Below, in pieces: positions 13,258 through 26,619 of a DNA stretch of 64,000 bases. Each line of letters begins with the position of its first letter. Positions within the stretch are counted from its first letter, which is position 1. The notes beneath the pieces were generated by a model. The model was not told the origin of the DNA and did not search any database. It saw only the letters and a program-made list of their open reading frames with translations. The position numbers and the translations under genes are program-made. The DNA is from Sphagnum compactum (Eukaryota; Bryophyta; Sphagnopsida; Sphagnales): the NCBI GenBank assembly GCA_965153455.1, contig OZ234496.1, positions 7,573,207 through 7,637,206 on the forward strand, read 5' to 3'.

Positions 13258-14404
13258 ATCATGGTCATCTTGTCCACATTTAACATTTTAAAATTCCAAT
13301 GACAAAATTTTGAAGAACGGGTATATGGTGATTTTGCATAATCTTTTGTAGGTTCGTAGAATTTACGTCCCTGGACAATTCTAAGGACAATTCGAGAAAC
13401 AACTCATAACTATTTCATCATTTCCCAACTTAATTACCTCATTTTTTAGTAATTACCTTACTCTTTTCCCCTACCCACCAGAAGGGATATGAAAAAAAGT
13501 CATATTTCATTTTCAAACGTACTTGCCTCATTCCTTTTACTAATAACTATTTCATTTTATTTTTTTTGGGTTAATAATTACCTCCCTCTTTTATCTTACC
13601 CGTCATGGATATAATATTTAATATAATTTAAATTGAATTTGAAGTTGATATAAATAATAATGAGATATTAAAAACCAAATGGGAACATGATAAGAAAAAA
13701 AAAGGTTGAACGCCACTTTTAGTGCGCAACAACACGGAGCCTAAGTATAAGTAATATAACTATTAAGAAGCTTCATTTAAAAAGGTGAAAGTACCAAATG
13801 GGTATTGGTTCACCCAGGTCTTTGGTCTCTTTGAAGGTGGGTACTTCGTGGGCTTGTCTTCACTTATTTTATTTTCAATGAAATTTGCAAGTGTTAAGGT
13901 AAATTGGCCCATCCCCAAACACAAGCCAGTCATTGAACATTCATGTAGTGCAATCACTAGCTTGTGTTAAAACAAAAAAATCCTATAGGTGTTGTTTTTT
14001 ATCCCATTACTAAACACTTGGTTGAAAAAAAAATGTTCTAGGTTTTTCATATTGGTGACCAACCATCAAATTTTAGTGTTCAATATTACCAGTTTAGGTG
14101 GGCAAATTTGTTAAAAAATTGAATAGTTTTACTTGAGATTAGTTTGGTCATGGGCCATGAGATGATTTTTATTATGCAAAGGGGGGCACATGAGGGGTAT
14201 TTTAAATGTTTGGTTATGGAAAAAAAAAACTACTATTAAATATTTAAAAAAAAGAAAAATTAGTAGTTGCTAAAGATGTTGGGGATAAAAAAAGGGAGGA
14301 GTAGTTGTTGATGGGATCAATAAAAAGAGAGTAGCACCTATTCGTCAGGATGAACAAGGGGAGGAATAGCTGTTGCTGGGGATCAATAAGATTGCTAAGA
14401 CATA
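13258..14404. other. Intergenic, no gene recognised
   Basis: AT-rich sequence with homopolymer A runs (13698-13708, 14219-14230). The two 60-codon frames near 13763-13970 overlap on opposite strands and show no motif. Confidence 0.35.
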
Positions 14405-15756
14405 TTCTTCAGGCAATGCAACTCAAGGGTCCCCTACTGTGACCTACTAGCTCCAAAGCCAATTTTGGATGATGTAGATCCCAATATTAACACAATGATG
14501 ATGTTTTCGAACTCACCTCCAGCTCGACCTAAAGAAGATTTGGGTAGTGTTTCCAACAGATTCGGCATCTTAGGAAGGTCTGTAGCCACAAGCTCTATGC
14601 AAACCAGTGTGGAAAATGAATAATGACACACCAACAAAATCAGGAATAAGTAACCACTCTTTCTATTTACCTTGTGTTTCAGTTCCCATTGTCTAATGAT
14701 CTCATTTGTATCTCCTTCTGACATACATATCCATATTCTCCATCTAGAAATTATGAAGACATGCATAATATATCTTTGTATGTAAAGACAATGCAATGTA
14801 ATCTCCCTAAACAAAATGGCAGTGAACTTTTAATGTGTAGGGTTGCACCCAAGTCAAGTGGACTAGTTGCTTAGGATGATGGTAAAGGGCATGATTTGGG
14901 AAGATACCACCCAAACAATAACATGCTTGAGGTTCAAGACACAAGGTTCAACAAAACAAGACTTGTTGAAAGGGATTAGGAGGATTGGTGGTGGTGGTGG
15001 TGATGGTGGACCTGATACAATACCCCAACTACTACATCGAAGCAATTCGGACAATAAGCTCATTTCTCGGATTGCCAAAAAATTTATTGCAACAAAATCT
15101 TCTACTGCCATGAGTAACAAGGCTGGACGTCGAAACAATCTTTTAGAAAGTGTAATTTGGAGGTCAACAAAACAGCCAACAAGTAAAATTGGCAACAATA
15201 ATCTAACTACAAAGCCCAAGAGATTGCATGCTCATGTGGATAATGAAACAAAACATGATGTAATTACTTCAACAAAGAAGGAAATCAAGTTCAAAATGCC
15301 ACACTATCGGGATCTATGACAACAATAATTGTAGATAAGAAACATATAGATCACAGGGAAGAAAAGAATAATGACTTGCAAAAATTGATGATTGAATCAT
15401 TAGTCCAAGAAAATGGAACAGTGGAATTCGGATTGAACTGTCCAACTGCATATACATCACTGCCAAAGAAATTAGTCATTGTTGACAACATTTCTAGCAG
15501 AAATCATTTTAGAGTTAATGTTCGTGGCACTAAGGAGCTAGACTCTAATGTGATACAGAAACTTGGGGTGGACCTAATACAGTACCCCAGCTATTCATGC
15601 GTGAGTGTTTACACAAGTTCACAAACTCAAGAAGTGCCTCGAGCTATGCCACCACCTGCACACACATGAAACACCTGGCATTAGAGATGGTCAAAGGCGA
15701 TGTACAAAATCAAAACACAAAGAAGCATGGGCATTCCAGTGTTGAGCAGTTATTAA
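14405..15756 (+). pseudogene. Eroded exons of an unidentified plant protein
   Basis: Three protein-like stretches follow each other on the + strand. The first, 14450-14620, reads APKPILDDVDPNIN and later SVSNRFGILGRSV, then stops; a possible 3' splice site (TTCTTCAG) lies at 14405-14411. The second, 14867-15319, is basic and polar, with a glycine run, the motif GGPDTIPQLLHRS and a lysine-rich tail. The third starts at 15316 (DKKHIDHREEKNND) and by a +1 shift near 15568 continues as GGPNTVPQLFMRE, then ECLHKFTNSRSAS, ending at a stop at about 15756. The repeated GGPxTxPQL motif and the composition suggest a once-real, low-complexity regulatory protein. I do not recognise the family. Introns and frame breaks cannot be told apart here, so it could still be a live multi-exon gene. 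Confidence 0.4.
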
Positions 15757-18624
15757 CTTTTTAAAAAAAATCATTGGTTTCAGTTTTGATTTTTTTAATT
15801 TTAAGAATTGAGATGGTTCTCAAATATTTTTGAAAATTTCTTTTTATACCCTGTTCAGTTATTTAAATTTATTTATTTCTCATGCCAAACTGGTTCTTAA
15901 TTCATTTAGATTAGTTGGTTATATTAAGCTGATTCTTTGACTTCATTTTTAGATTTTAGGATTATGATATTTTTATCAAATTTTCATAGATAAAAAAAAA
16001 ATCAATAAAGCTTCATTATGAAGCTATAATATATTTTTTAAAAATATGTGATCACATTTTATGATGACAAAAAAATTTAAATTAGTCCTCTTTGAATTCA
16101 TCTCATTCAAACTCGCCTTCAAACTCACCTAATTCACCCTTGCATAATTTGGTCAATTACTCACAAAAATTAAAATTTTCAAGTTTTTTTTTATTGTAAA
16201 TGACATCTTTTCAAATTGACAAAAATGTTAACAAGGGAAAATTTCCTTTTAGTTTCAATTTGAAAATCTACAATTTCTAAAATTTGACTAATTAAAAAGC
16301 CAATAGTGAAAACAAAGTGTTATGTTTTCTCCACCATTTCAAAGGGCAATTGATATTTTTTGCATCCACTTAATATCTTCAAAACATTAATAATTTTGTA
16401 TTAACAAGCTCCTTTGTAGGTTCATTGGTGTTAAACACCATTTCAAAAATGTTTGAGCTTTTATTTTCATCCCTTCTATAAACAAAGAACTTTCAACCTT
16501 GGATAATGGATGCAAATGATGATAATACTTCAAAAGCATGGGAAAAAAAAATTCCTATCATATTTTTCAGTTGTGGTGACCCCATGTTCATGACCAGTAA
16601 AAGAAGACATCAATTTCAACCTTTAGAACCTAGGATGTAACATCAAGGCTAGCATATTATGGGCTTTTCTTTCATCATATCTTGTTAAGAAGAAGAAAAA
16701 ATAATGAATCATCTAAATTACTTCCTTTTTAATGTTATTTGCAAAAACTTCCAACAAAAACTTATAAATTTGACTAGAATCATCATCCTTAATCAAAACA
16801 TCCAATAAAAGGAAATGGTTCATTTTTTCCTCAACTTTAGGTTCATGGATTTGGCTACCTTCAAAGCATCATTCAACAACTAATGACCCCTAGATTGGTT
16901 TAAGATGCAAATAATGACAATAAAAAACAACATGTCTACTATAATCTATGATATATGTCATGAGAGTGGAGGGGGAACACATCCAATGGCCTTAGGACTA
17001 GTTTGCTTGATGTAGTAAAAGGTAATGGTTTCTTGAAATTGAAGGGCTTCCTAATGTTGGTTGTAAACTTGCACAATTCACATTTCCAATTAGAAGGCAA
17101 CATTTTGGAATACAAAGATTCAAAACAATAAGAGAAAAATAAAATACTAAAGTAATTTCCATTTTACCTTATTTTGGTTATTATTTTCAACTTTCTAGGC
17201 TTTAGGTCTACACTAATGCAAGCTCCATCCATTCATGTTTTCCTTTCCTTGAGTTTTTTGGATGTGTAATACATTTTTGCAAATCTACCTGGGCAAATTT
17301 AATGGAAATGTTTGCTTTAATGTTTTAGATGCTTCAAATAAGCCAATTGTAATGTGTTTAAACATGTAATCTTTTCCCAAGAAATTCACAACCAATGCAA
17401 AAAATCATGTGCCCCTTTAGACATCCATAAATCAAATCTTGAAATAGTAAAAACACATTTTGCCATAATTAATCAAACATATGTTTGTTTTTTTTTCTCA
17501 ACCAAATTTAGTGACACTTCTTGATTGAAAGTTTTTAAAAAAGGGAAAATAGCATGAATGCACAATTGCATTACTAAATGTTTGAACCAAATACTTTCAA
17601 TAAATTTTTTTTGATAATTAATAAACCCAAAAACTCCACAAATGTTTTTTGATGCACATTATTTTTTTGGATCTATGGCCCCAAAAAAATTGGAGATTGC
17701 ACTTGCATTAGCTATGGGCCTTTTTTTTGCAAGTTGTATTTCCAAGTTGAATTTTTCAAATTGCTGTTCATTTCCTCTTCAATTGATTTGGCAATTACTC
17801 CATGGTATACATCCACGTTTTTAAAAATGCAATTATCTTATTATTCTTGAAATATGAAACAAGACCTTTTTACAACCTTTTTTTCGTTCCAATATTGCAT
17901 GACCTATTGGTCTACTATAACAATATTTAAAAAATGACTTGTCGGACTTTAAAATCAAATGGTGATTCATCATTGACAAGAAAAAATTGCCCAAGTTGGA
18001 TATTTTTTACCATGAGGTCTCCATTTAAACCTTTTTTATGTAATTTATTCATAATTAATTGCATTGTATCATCATTTACTGATCAAGAACTTGGAACCTT
18101 TTTCAAACCTTTCACCTTCAATTTTTTCCTCCATTTTTATTTCACTTTCATTAATGAACACATCACATTCTTCAACTTAAAAACTTGGTTCCATTTTTAG
18201 GGTGTGTTAATGGACTAAAGTTGAAAAAATTAAACAATTGCATTCTTTCTAGTTTTGTAGAATGTGAAAGAGCATACCATTTACAAATTATACAAATTGA
18301 TTCACTTTTCACAATAGACATTATGCAAGAAAAGTGCAAGGTGTTCAAGTGGAAAATTGCTTCAAAATAAAAAGCAAAAAAGTTCAAGGTACAATCAATG
18401 TTTCCAATTTACAAATTATTCATGCATTATCAAATCCAATCACATTATCAACATATTGTCTTCAATGTAAGAAAAACAAATTCAAAAACATCACACAATC
18501 TTGGGGTAGAAAATACATACCTTATGTTCCAAAGTTACAAGCACCCAACAATCTCTCGTGCCTCCAATGAAACTATAACTTGTAAAACAATGTGATAATA
18601 GGGGTAGTACCAACTATAGAAGGG
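15757..18624. other. AT-rich region, no gene recognised
   Basis: Rich in A and T runs. Short overlapping frames (for example 17642-17824, 17934-18200, 18334-18570) lack motifs and read equally well on both strands. Confidence 0.35.
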
Positions 18625-20900
18625 AAAACAACACGATGAACAACAATTGTGGTACTTGAGTCAATGATGAATGTTAAGCAACAACACAATGAACAATAGG
18701 GAGCAATAATAACACAATGAGTGCCAAGTAGCAACAACACGATGAACGTTAAATAACAACAAGATGAATGTTATGCACAACAACATGATGAGTGCCTAGG
18801 GGTAGATGTAAGTTACGGTGGTTCACTTTTGTGACGAAACGGTGTTTTTTCCTTAGGTACCCTTTATTCAAATGCATATGGTGATTAATATATGTTTAGA
18901 ATCTACTAATTACGACTTGGATTGAAACTAATAAGTTCATTATGAAGAGAATTGTGTGGCTATTTATTAATAAAACATTTCATTTGTTAGTAGTAATGGA
19001 CTTTTGAAGTTGAAAAATATGGACTAGTTGTTTAACTAGAACATCGCAAAATATAAAACATTATATTGATTCACATTCCAAATTTGTTATTGGGATTTGA
19101 TATATAATGTAGTATAAGATGATAAATTAATATGAAGAATCTTTTCTTAAAAACCCTTAACTGTTTAATAGCGAAGGATTTTTGAACGGTTAAAATTTGA
19201 CCATATTTTCATAAGTCCATATGTGTTGCAATTTTTGTTTGTTTTTCAAATTTTTATCTCAAATACATATGTTTTTGAAGTTTAGATGGGCCATTATTTT
19301 TATGGACTTTGTGGGTTTTCTTTTTAGGACTTCCAAATTTAAAAATGACATCAGCTACCGTAAATACAAGTTTTCACATAGATTTGGGAAGGTTTATAGG
19401 TGATTGAACATGTATTATTCAAAGATTAAAATAATGATAATTTTTAAAGTAACAACCATGTCCATTTGAATCATTCTAAAAAATCTTGTATGGACTTGTA
19501 GGGAGTGTAATTTCTGTCGATATTGAACCATCGTAGCTTACATCTACCCCTAGTAGTAATAACAACATGATGAACATTAGGTATCAACAACACATTAAGC
19601 ACCAAACATTGGCTAAAACATGAGGAAGGGAAGAATTATATTTGAATTACTAGTAACAACAACAAGATGAACATGAAGCAATATCAACAACACAATGAAC
19701 ACCAAACACAACAATAACATGATGAACATTAGGTAGTAGTAACACACCATGAACACCAAACAACAATAACACAATGAACATTTAGTAACAACAATAACAC
19801 ATTGAGGACCAAACACTAACAAAAACGGAGAAAAAAACAAACTTACCTAAATTTCCAATAGTAACAAAACAATGAACTTTAAATAACAACAACAACACAA
19901 TGAACGCCACAATGATCAATGCGAGGTAGAAAAACAACACAATGAATGTTAAGTAACAAAACAACATGATGAATGCAAGGCAACAATATCAACACAATGA
20001 ACATTGATTAGTAATAACAACATGATGAACGTGAAATAACATCAACAATATGATGAGCATTGGGTAGCAACACGAACACAATGAATGTTGGGCAATAGTT
20101 TTAACATGATGAATGTTAGAAAGTAGAAAAAACATGATGAACACTTGGTAGTCGGAACAACACAAACATTAAACAACAAAACAACATGATGAACAAAAGG
20201 TAGCAACAATAACATGATAAATGCCAAGTAGCAATAACAACATGATGAGAGTTAGGCATCAATAACAACAATGTCAAAAATTTACTTTAATTATGTGTTT
20301 ACATCAAAATTATCATAGGTAAACTAATGTAGGTTACCTTGGAACTAGTTTTGGTGTGAACATGGTTTTAGATATTTTGGGTTTGGGATATAATCTCAAG
20401 TTTTGTGATTTCGAATCATTTTTGGTGATTTGAGATTCTAAAATACAAGTTGTTTTTTTTGTTTTACAATTTTTCCATGATGTACAATTTTCATTTGCAC
20501 ATGCTTTTTGTGTGGTTTTCATCTTATGTTTTGGGCTTGGATTTGTACATAGTTGTAGGTGAGTTTTCTAATTTGATTCTTTTTGGATGGTAGGCATTAT
20601 GTTAGGATGGTATTATGTTGTTTGGTTTCTGTGTGTTGATATGAAGGTTATAGGCCTTGACATAAGACTACATGACAACACAATGAATGTTAAGTAGTAG
20701 CAAAAACATGATGAGTGTATAGCAATAACATCACAATGAACCTCATGTAACAACAACGTGATGAGTGCCAAACACATGCAACACAACATTAAGCAATAGT
20801 AAAAACACAATGAACGCAAGACATGAACAATAATGCAATGATCACTAAACGAAATAATGTATTGAACACTAAACACTAGCAAAAACACAAAAAGGAAGGG
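18625..20900. repeat. 28-bp minisatellite array, interrupted
   Basis: A degenerate tandem repeat of the type AACAACACxATGAACxTTAxG, unit about 28 bp (range about 25-37), fills 18625-18798, 19551-20275 and 20665-20900. Good 28-bp units can be read at 20062-20150. Interruptions are a TIR element (18799-19550) and about 390 bp of unrelated sequence (20276-20664). The minus-strand frames here (19613-20227) are translated repeat and not genes. Confidence 0.75.
18799..19550. mobile_element. TIR element of 752 bp inside the minisatellite
   Basis: The left end begins GGGGTAGATGTAAGTTACGG and the right end is its near reverse complement (CTTACATCTACCCC at 19537-19550), a terminal inverted repeat of about 27 bp with two or three mismatches. 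The element is flanked by TA on both sides (18797-18798 and 19551-19552), and the host minisatellite continues on either side. A TA target fits the Tc1/mariner (Stowaway-like) group. No transposase is encoded, so it is non-autonomous. Confidence 0.75.
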
Positions 20901-23109
20901 AAGAAAAAAAACTTGAATTGTGATGGTAGCTCTAGTGATGAATAACATACAATCACACTTTTCACATGGGAGGAGTGCTTCCTAACTCCTAAACCCTAAA
21001 CCTTAATTAATTTTAAACTCCTTATTCCTAAACCTTTAAGAATTGAACTTGGGGTTATTCATATAACTTACTTGGGTATCAAACATTTAAATAAAAAAAC
21101 CCTTTGATTATTAATGAACTGGTATATTAAGTTTAATATTCAGAAATCGGGTATCAACTGAAGTAACACCCAAGGTTATACGTGGTCAATCCTTTGCTTG
21201 AGAATTGGCGAAAAACTAAGTTAATTATAAACCAATGTTTAATATTCGCCCAACATTGGTATGTTTGGTTTAATGTTGGGGGGTTTTTTTAGGTCATACG
21301 TTGATCCCTTGTTGGTTTTTAAACTAGATATATTGGTACATCATTGGTGGTTTTCATTTCATAAAACCCCCACCCTTGGAAACAACCCATTAAAAAATTT
21401 AAAAGTCAAAGAATTGAAAAAAAATCGACATTCTTTCATGAAAATTCATAATTATTTGAATGGAGTTTGAAATAACTATAATCAACAGTTCTTTGATTGT
21501 GGTGTTTTTTAAATACCTAGAATTAGCTAGTTCTTTACAATTTTAATTTTTTTGAAATATTCAAAATTAGCAATACTTTGAAAAATAAAAAAATTGCACA
21601 ACATTGGTTCAATCCTCTCATTGGTTACATGCACGTATACTATTCTTAAACATGGTTTCCACCATTTTTTTGCCTTAGCTAATACCCCTTCTACAAAGCA
21701 CACCATACCTATTATGTTAGACCTCATCCCAAAGTTTTAAAATGAAACGTTTTTGTCAACTAAAAGTTGTCAATTTAGGTTTTTGAATTACTTGGGCTGG
21801 CAATAGAGGTAGACGTTGGTAGGAAAAATTCCCCTTAAGATATGAATCCATTGTGTAATTTGTATCCATTTAGTAATGATGGAATACCTTGTCAAGAGTC
21901 AAACAACAATGGACAAATTTAGCTTGATCATGTGAGTAAAAAGAAAAAAATCCATGAGAAATGTCACAATGAAATAAATTATATATTGTGCATTCCACAT
22001 CACAATGTTTTTTTCAAAGCTTTAAACATTAAGGACTTAGTTGACAAAGACCTTTTTTGTGAAGGGTTATAAGGTTTGAGGATTTAATTAACGTGAATTT
22101 TCTTGGTAAGGATTTTAGTGTTCTAGAACTCAAAAGATCAAATCAATTGCCATGTATTGAACCACATGGCCAAAAAAAAGTAGTTGCACACAACAATAAT
22201 TACCATCTAATGGAAAAAGGTTTGTATCCCGTATCCTTTGGTAGATGTCAAACTATCCTATAGGTATAAACTATGAATGACTCCAACAAAACCTTTTTAG
22301 TTTTTGGATTAAAACATTCCTTGGTTGCCGTTGGACTTCCAACCTCTCCCATGATCCATCCCATGATCAACTTTTTTTAAAATATACATCATGTGACTTC
22401 CTTTGGAAGAAACAAAAAAGTTCCACAATAGAGTTTTCAATAAAGTCACCTTATTTTCACCTTGTCTTTGGGTCTCCTTTCACCTCCAAACCACTCTTTT
22501 AATGGGGTCCACAAAGTAATGAAATTTTATTAAATATTGGCATGAAATGTTGGAATCCAACATTTAATGCACAAGGTCCAAGAATAATTATAGTACATGT
22601 ACATGTAAGAACTAGTACATGTAGTAATAGTGAGAAGTTAAGGGAAAAGGAAAGAGGGGGTCAAAACCAATGTTGTTCTGGTATCAACAAAATGTTGGGT
22701 ATAAACCTGAATATGTAATGTGGTATCAACTATCCTACTTGTAGGTTATCAAAGTTTCCCATATGATAGATAAAAATTGTATTTATGGTTTATGGTTTGG
22801 CAAAAATTTAAGGTTTACATAAACATGCGAGTTTAAGGTTTTAAAAAATCAACATGATATGAGGGTGTGACGTTTTATCTCGAATTCTAATATCAAGAGA
22901 TTTGTATCAAGGTTGTGCTACATCTTGGTTTATGAATGTTTCTTTTAGAAGCGGTGTCGATTCATGAATGCACATTTTGGAGATGGTGGTGTAAGATTTG
23001 CAAGATCCTTCCTACGTGTAGCTTTCAATCGGCATCACAAGGAGGAGCTCATCTTGAAGGTTAAATTCCTTACTATTTATCTATTTCTTACATTCAAGGT
23101 TGTCAAGAG
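20901..23109. other. Intergenic, no gene recognised
   Basis: AT-rich sequence. A short stretch at 22950-23090 reads as plausible protein (MNAHFGDGGVRFARSFLRV), but it has no neighbouring exons or motif and I do not call it. Degenerate CCTAAACC-type runs occur near 20985-21035. Confidence 0.35.
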
Positions 23110-23720
23110 TTGTCCTTGCCTTCTTGTGAATGTTTTGGTGTTTTAGATCCTCTTTGCCGTTTTGTTTTAGGAATGTATTCGTCGAGTGTTCATTGTCCTC
23201 ACCTTCTTGTTTTACAAATGTAGCTACTTTGGAACCCTAATGCCTTCTTGTTTTACGATTAGCTAGTGCTTCAGATCCTTTTTGCCTTTTTGTTTTACAA
23301 ATGTAGCTACTTTGGATCCCTATTGCTTTCTTATTTTGTAACTATTTGATGCTTGAGATCTTTCACCTTTTTTTTTGCAAGTGTACATCTAGTGTTTCAA
23401 ATCTTTTTCGCCTTTTTGTTTTGCAAATGAAACTACTTCGAATCCCTTAAATTTTCTTCACCTTTTTGTTTTGCAAATGTACATCTAGTGTTTCAGATTT
23501 TTTTCGCCTTTTTATTTTGCAAATGAAGTTACTTCGAATCCCTTTGATTTTCTTCACCTTTTTGTTTTGCAAATGCAACTACTTCGAATCCCTATCACCT
23601 TTTTGTTTTGCAACTGTTTGGTGCTTCAAATCCTCTTTGCTTTCTTATTTTGTGATTGTTTAGTGTTTCAAATCCTTTTTGCTTTCTTGTTTTGCAATTG
23701 TCTATTACTTCCAATCATTT
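23110..23720 (+). repeat. Degenerate tandem repeat with a CTTTTTGTTTTGCAAATG core
   Basis: The core CxCCTTTTTGTTTTGCAAxTG followed by CTACTTCGAATCCC or CTAGTGTTTCAGAT recurs about every 45-50 bp. Clear units lie at 23398-23620 and weaker ones on both sides. The 65-codon frame at 23466-23663 is the translated repeat. Confidence 0.7.
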
Positions 23721-23879
23721 TTTATGGATTGATATGAGTTCATGGGCTTTTATGGAGATGAATTTCACACTACAAGGTCTAATCATTTGGTTGTTAATGA
23801 GCTTGAAAACTTGATTTTGTCAGAAAAGGTGCTACAAGAAGCTAAGGCTATAGTTGATCAAAAGTGACAAACTGAAGGA

Positions 23880-24440
23880 GAAGTGATTTGGAGGCAATGA
23901 TTAATGTAGCTCATCACTAATGCAAGTTTTTGGGTTCCCTTTCATAACATAGCAAAATCATGGACCTTCTTTGTGTTGAACGAGAATACTACAAAAGTTA
24001 ACATCAAGGGTTGCAACTCATGAAGTGTGTGATGTGTCATTCTTTTGAAAATTTTACAAGTTCTCAAAATTCAACCAAATCCCAAAAACGATTTATAATT
24101 TACAACCTTGAACATGGCATTTTAGTAATGAAGAAGCATGTTGCAAATGAACATAACTCGGATTTATAGTATCTCTCACACAAAAATGTTGTTGTAAATT
24201 ATAAAAATGCAAACATAGGACATTTGTCACACCTATAACCATCACTAATGTATTGGGAAGTGCGAGGCTTTATACAAAATCTAACCATATTCAGATGGGG
24301 TTTATTAAGGATCTTGCTGTGATGATTGCTAAAAACAATATGGGTGCAGTCACAACATGTACCATAACAAATGTAACAATTGTTTGGTTTTTTCATATTT
24401 TAAAGTTAAAATTTAATTTGATGTTGAAATTGTAATTTTT
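23880..24440 (+). pseudogene. N-terminal fragment of a degenerate hAT transposase
   Basis: Between about 24015 and 24160 the + strand encodes, with stops, a hAT zinc-finger region (a cysteine pair followed by a core like IYNLEHGIL and MKKHVANE). Frame 24253-24435 continues with a block like KSNHIQMGFIKDLAVMIAKNN, the hAT region that precedes the conserved core. Direction and order match the fragment at 26620-28240, so the two are probably one copy split by the sequence between them. Confidence 0.6.
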
Positions 24441-25129
24441 TAAAATATAATTATATTTTAATATATCATGGGAACATGTGAATTAATCTAAAATTAATCC
24501 AATGAATAAAAAATAAACAAAAACATTCATTACACACTATAACATTTGCTTTTAAACAATAAAAGGACTTGTAAATGGATTTGAATTTTTTTGAGAATGA
24601 TAGGGTTTGCCAATTTTTAACATATACTTTAGTAAAATAGTATGAAGATTTTTTTTTAAAATTTAAAGATTTTTTTGAAGATTTTTTCAAGAATATTTCA
24701 AGAATATTCTAGGAATAATTCCCAAAAAGCAGTCATAAAGTAGGCGAGTGTGGCTTGTGTTATTTTGTTTGCACCCATATGCCTTTTGTCTATTGTGGAG
24801 AATCTTTGGTTGAAGCGATTGGTGCTGCACCTTTGTGGTCAAGTTTAGTTTCCTTCCCATAAACAATTTGTCCACATTTCCAGAAATCATGGTTTAATTG
24901 ATTGGAAAACTAGACCAAAAACCAATCATTTTGACATTTGGTCAATTTGATCACTTAGTCATATTAGACATGTTGATTTGAACACATCTAACTTGAATGG
25001 TGGTTTTGTTTATTGACCGTAAAATTTTCTTTTTGATTAGTCAAATTAGACAAAAATTTGGGCAGCCAAAAAATCTAATTAAAAATAGCCCAATTTTTAA
25101 ATAATAAAAATTAATCATAAATAAATAGT
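24441..25129. other. AT-rich sequence between hAT fragments
   Basis: No gene seen. It appears to be the left part of the insertion or expansion that separates the two halves of the hAT transposase. Confidence 0.3.
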
Positions 25130-26345
25130 AAATACTTACCCACCATGGCTTTCTACCTACCTATCCACAACCCATTTAAGTACTATACATTTACACACAT
25201 GAATAAGGTATATATACAAATATACATATTCCACATAGTATATGTTGGTAGTGGGGATTCAACTTTAGTTTTTTTGGCTTCACACCAATGTTTTGGCCAT
25301 CAAACCACCACACCATTTTGTAAAACAATATGATACTAAATGCATTTAGTATGCTTATTTGAACTTCAATGAAATTTTTTGTTTGTGTGTATAATAACAT
25401 TTGGACTTTAATTTTTTTCATAAGTAGGTAAGTAAATACGTAATTAGGTAGATAGGCAAGCACACATGCCTACCTACCTATGTTTTCAAATTTATGTACC
25501 TATTTATGTAAAATATAAATAGGTATGTAGGTAGATGCTTAGGTAAGTAAATGCTAGGTAGGTAGATAAATAAATAGATAGATAAATAGATAGATAGATA
25601 GGTAGGTAGGTAAGACATATTTAGGTAAATAGGTAATGGTAGGCACATATTCTACTCAAAATTGTTCTTTACCTACTAACAAAACAATACAAATTGTACT
25701 TTCAAAAGTACTTACAACATACACAATATGTGGTTTTACTCATTCTAATTCTTTTGTAAACTGTATTTACATATTTTTCTTATTATAATTATCGTTTCTT
25801 TATTTCCTAGATTCTATATTATCTTTATTAATCAAAACTATGATCAAAGTTTTATGATTCATTTAGGAAACACAATAGTTTCAGAATAGACTCACTATTT
25901 CCTCATCAATATTATACTCCTTTTTTTACTCAGAATTGAACATATCAAACATTTGTAGTATAAAATGTAAAAATCCAAAATGAAAAATAGGAAAAGCTAT
26001 GGTTCATAACCCAAACATAGTACGTAAATTTTAAATTACATACTATGTCTCTATTATATTCTCCAACAATTCTTTAAATTTTTGTGTGTGTGAAAAAAAA
26101 ATCCTTATTAAAATCTAGAACTACATCCTAATTCTTTTCCCTCCAAAAGTAATTGAACATCAAATTAATGAAATTTTTTCATCCTATCTAATGATCAACC
26201 ATCTTCATCCTTCCTTGTTGAATATTTGCCATTCACCTAGTAACATTCTGCCTTGTTGAATCTATGCAATTCACTTGGTAACATGTAGGTAGGATGTAGG
26301 TAAATATATGTTAGGTAAGTAGGTAGGTAGGTAGCCTAGTGGGCA
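25130..26345. repeat. TAGG/CCTA simple-repeat tracts
   Basis: Imperfect tetranucleotide tracts of the TAGG/TAGA type occur at 25425-25620 and 26284-26330, with complementary CCTA tracts at 25149-25165 and 25468-25485. Similar tracts recur at 43145-43250, 57370-57500 and 63090-63145, so the motif is a genome-wide simple repeat of this species. AT-rich sequence without genes fills the rest. Confidence 0.7.
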
Positions 26346-26619
26346 TAGCAAGTAGGTTAGTTAACCAAATTAATATGGCCAATTTGAATAGACCACGGGT
26401 ATCTTGATGGACCATTTAAAAAAAATTCCTTCTTGACTAGATGTTCGATTTAACACTTGGTCTAAATGGTCACTTTAGTAAAAAACAACTAGCCAAAAGA
26501 ACCATATGTCTTTCATGCCCGATGCCTTTAGTCAAAGTGGACATCCTTTGGGTCAATCCGGACATTTTGGTCAAGTTGAACCTTTTGAAAATTTGTTATT
26601 TCTTATAATGCCATGAACA

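Noticed and set aside
14863-15219. 118-codon minus-strand frame with a proline run
   Set aside because: It is the shadow of the + strand glycine-run stretch, which has more protein-like neighbours.
19613-20948. Hydrophobic minus-strand frames suggesting membrane proteins
   Set aside because: They are the translated reverse strand of the 28-bp minisatellite.
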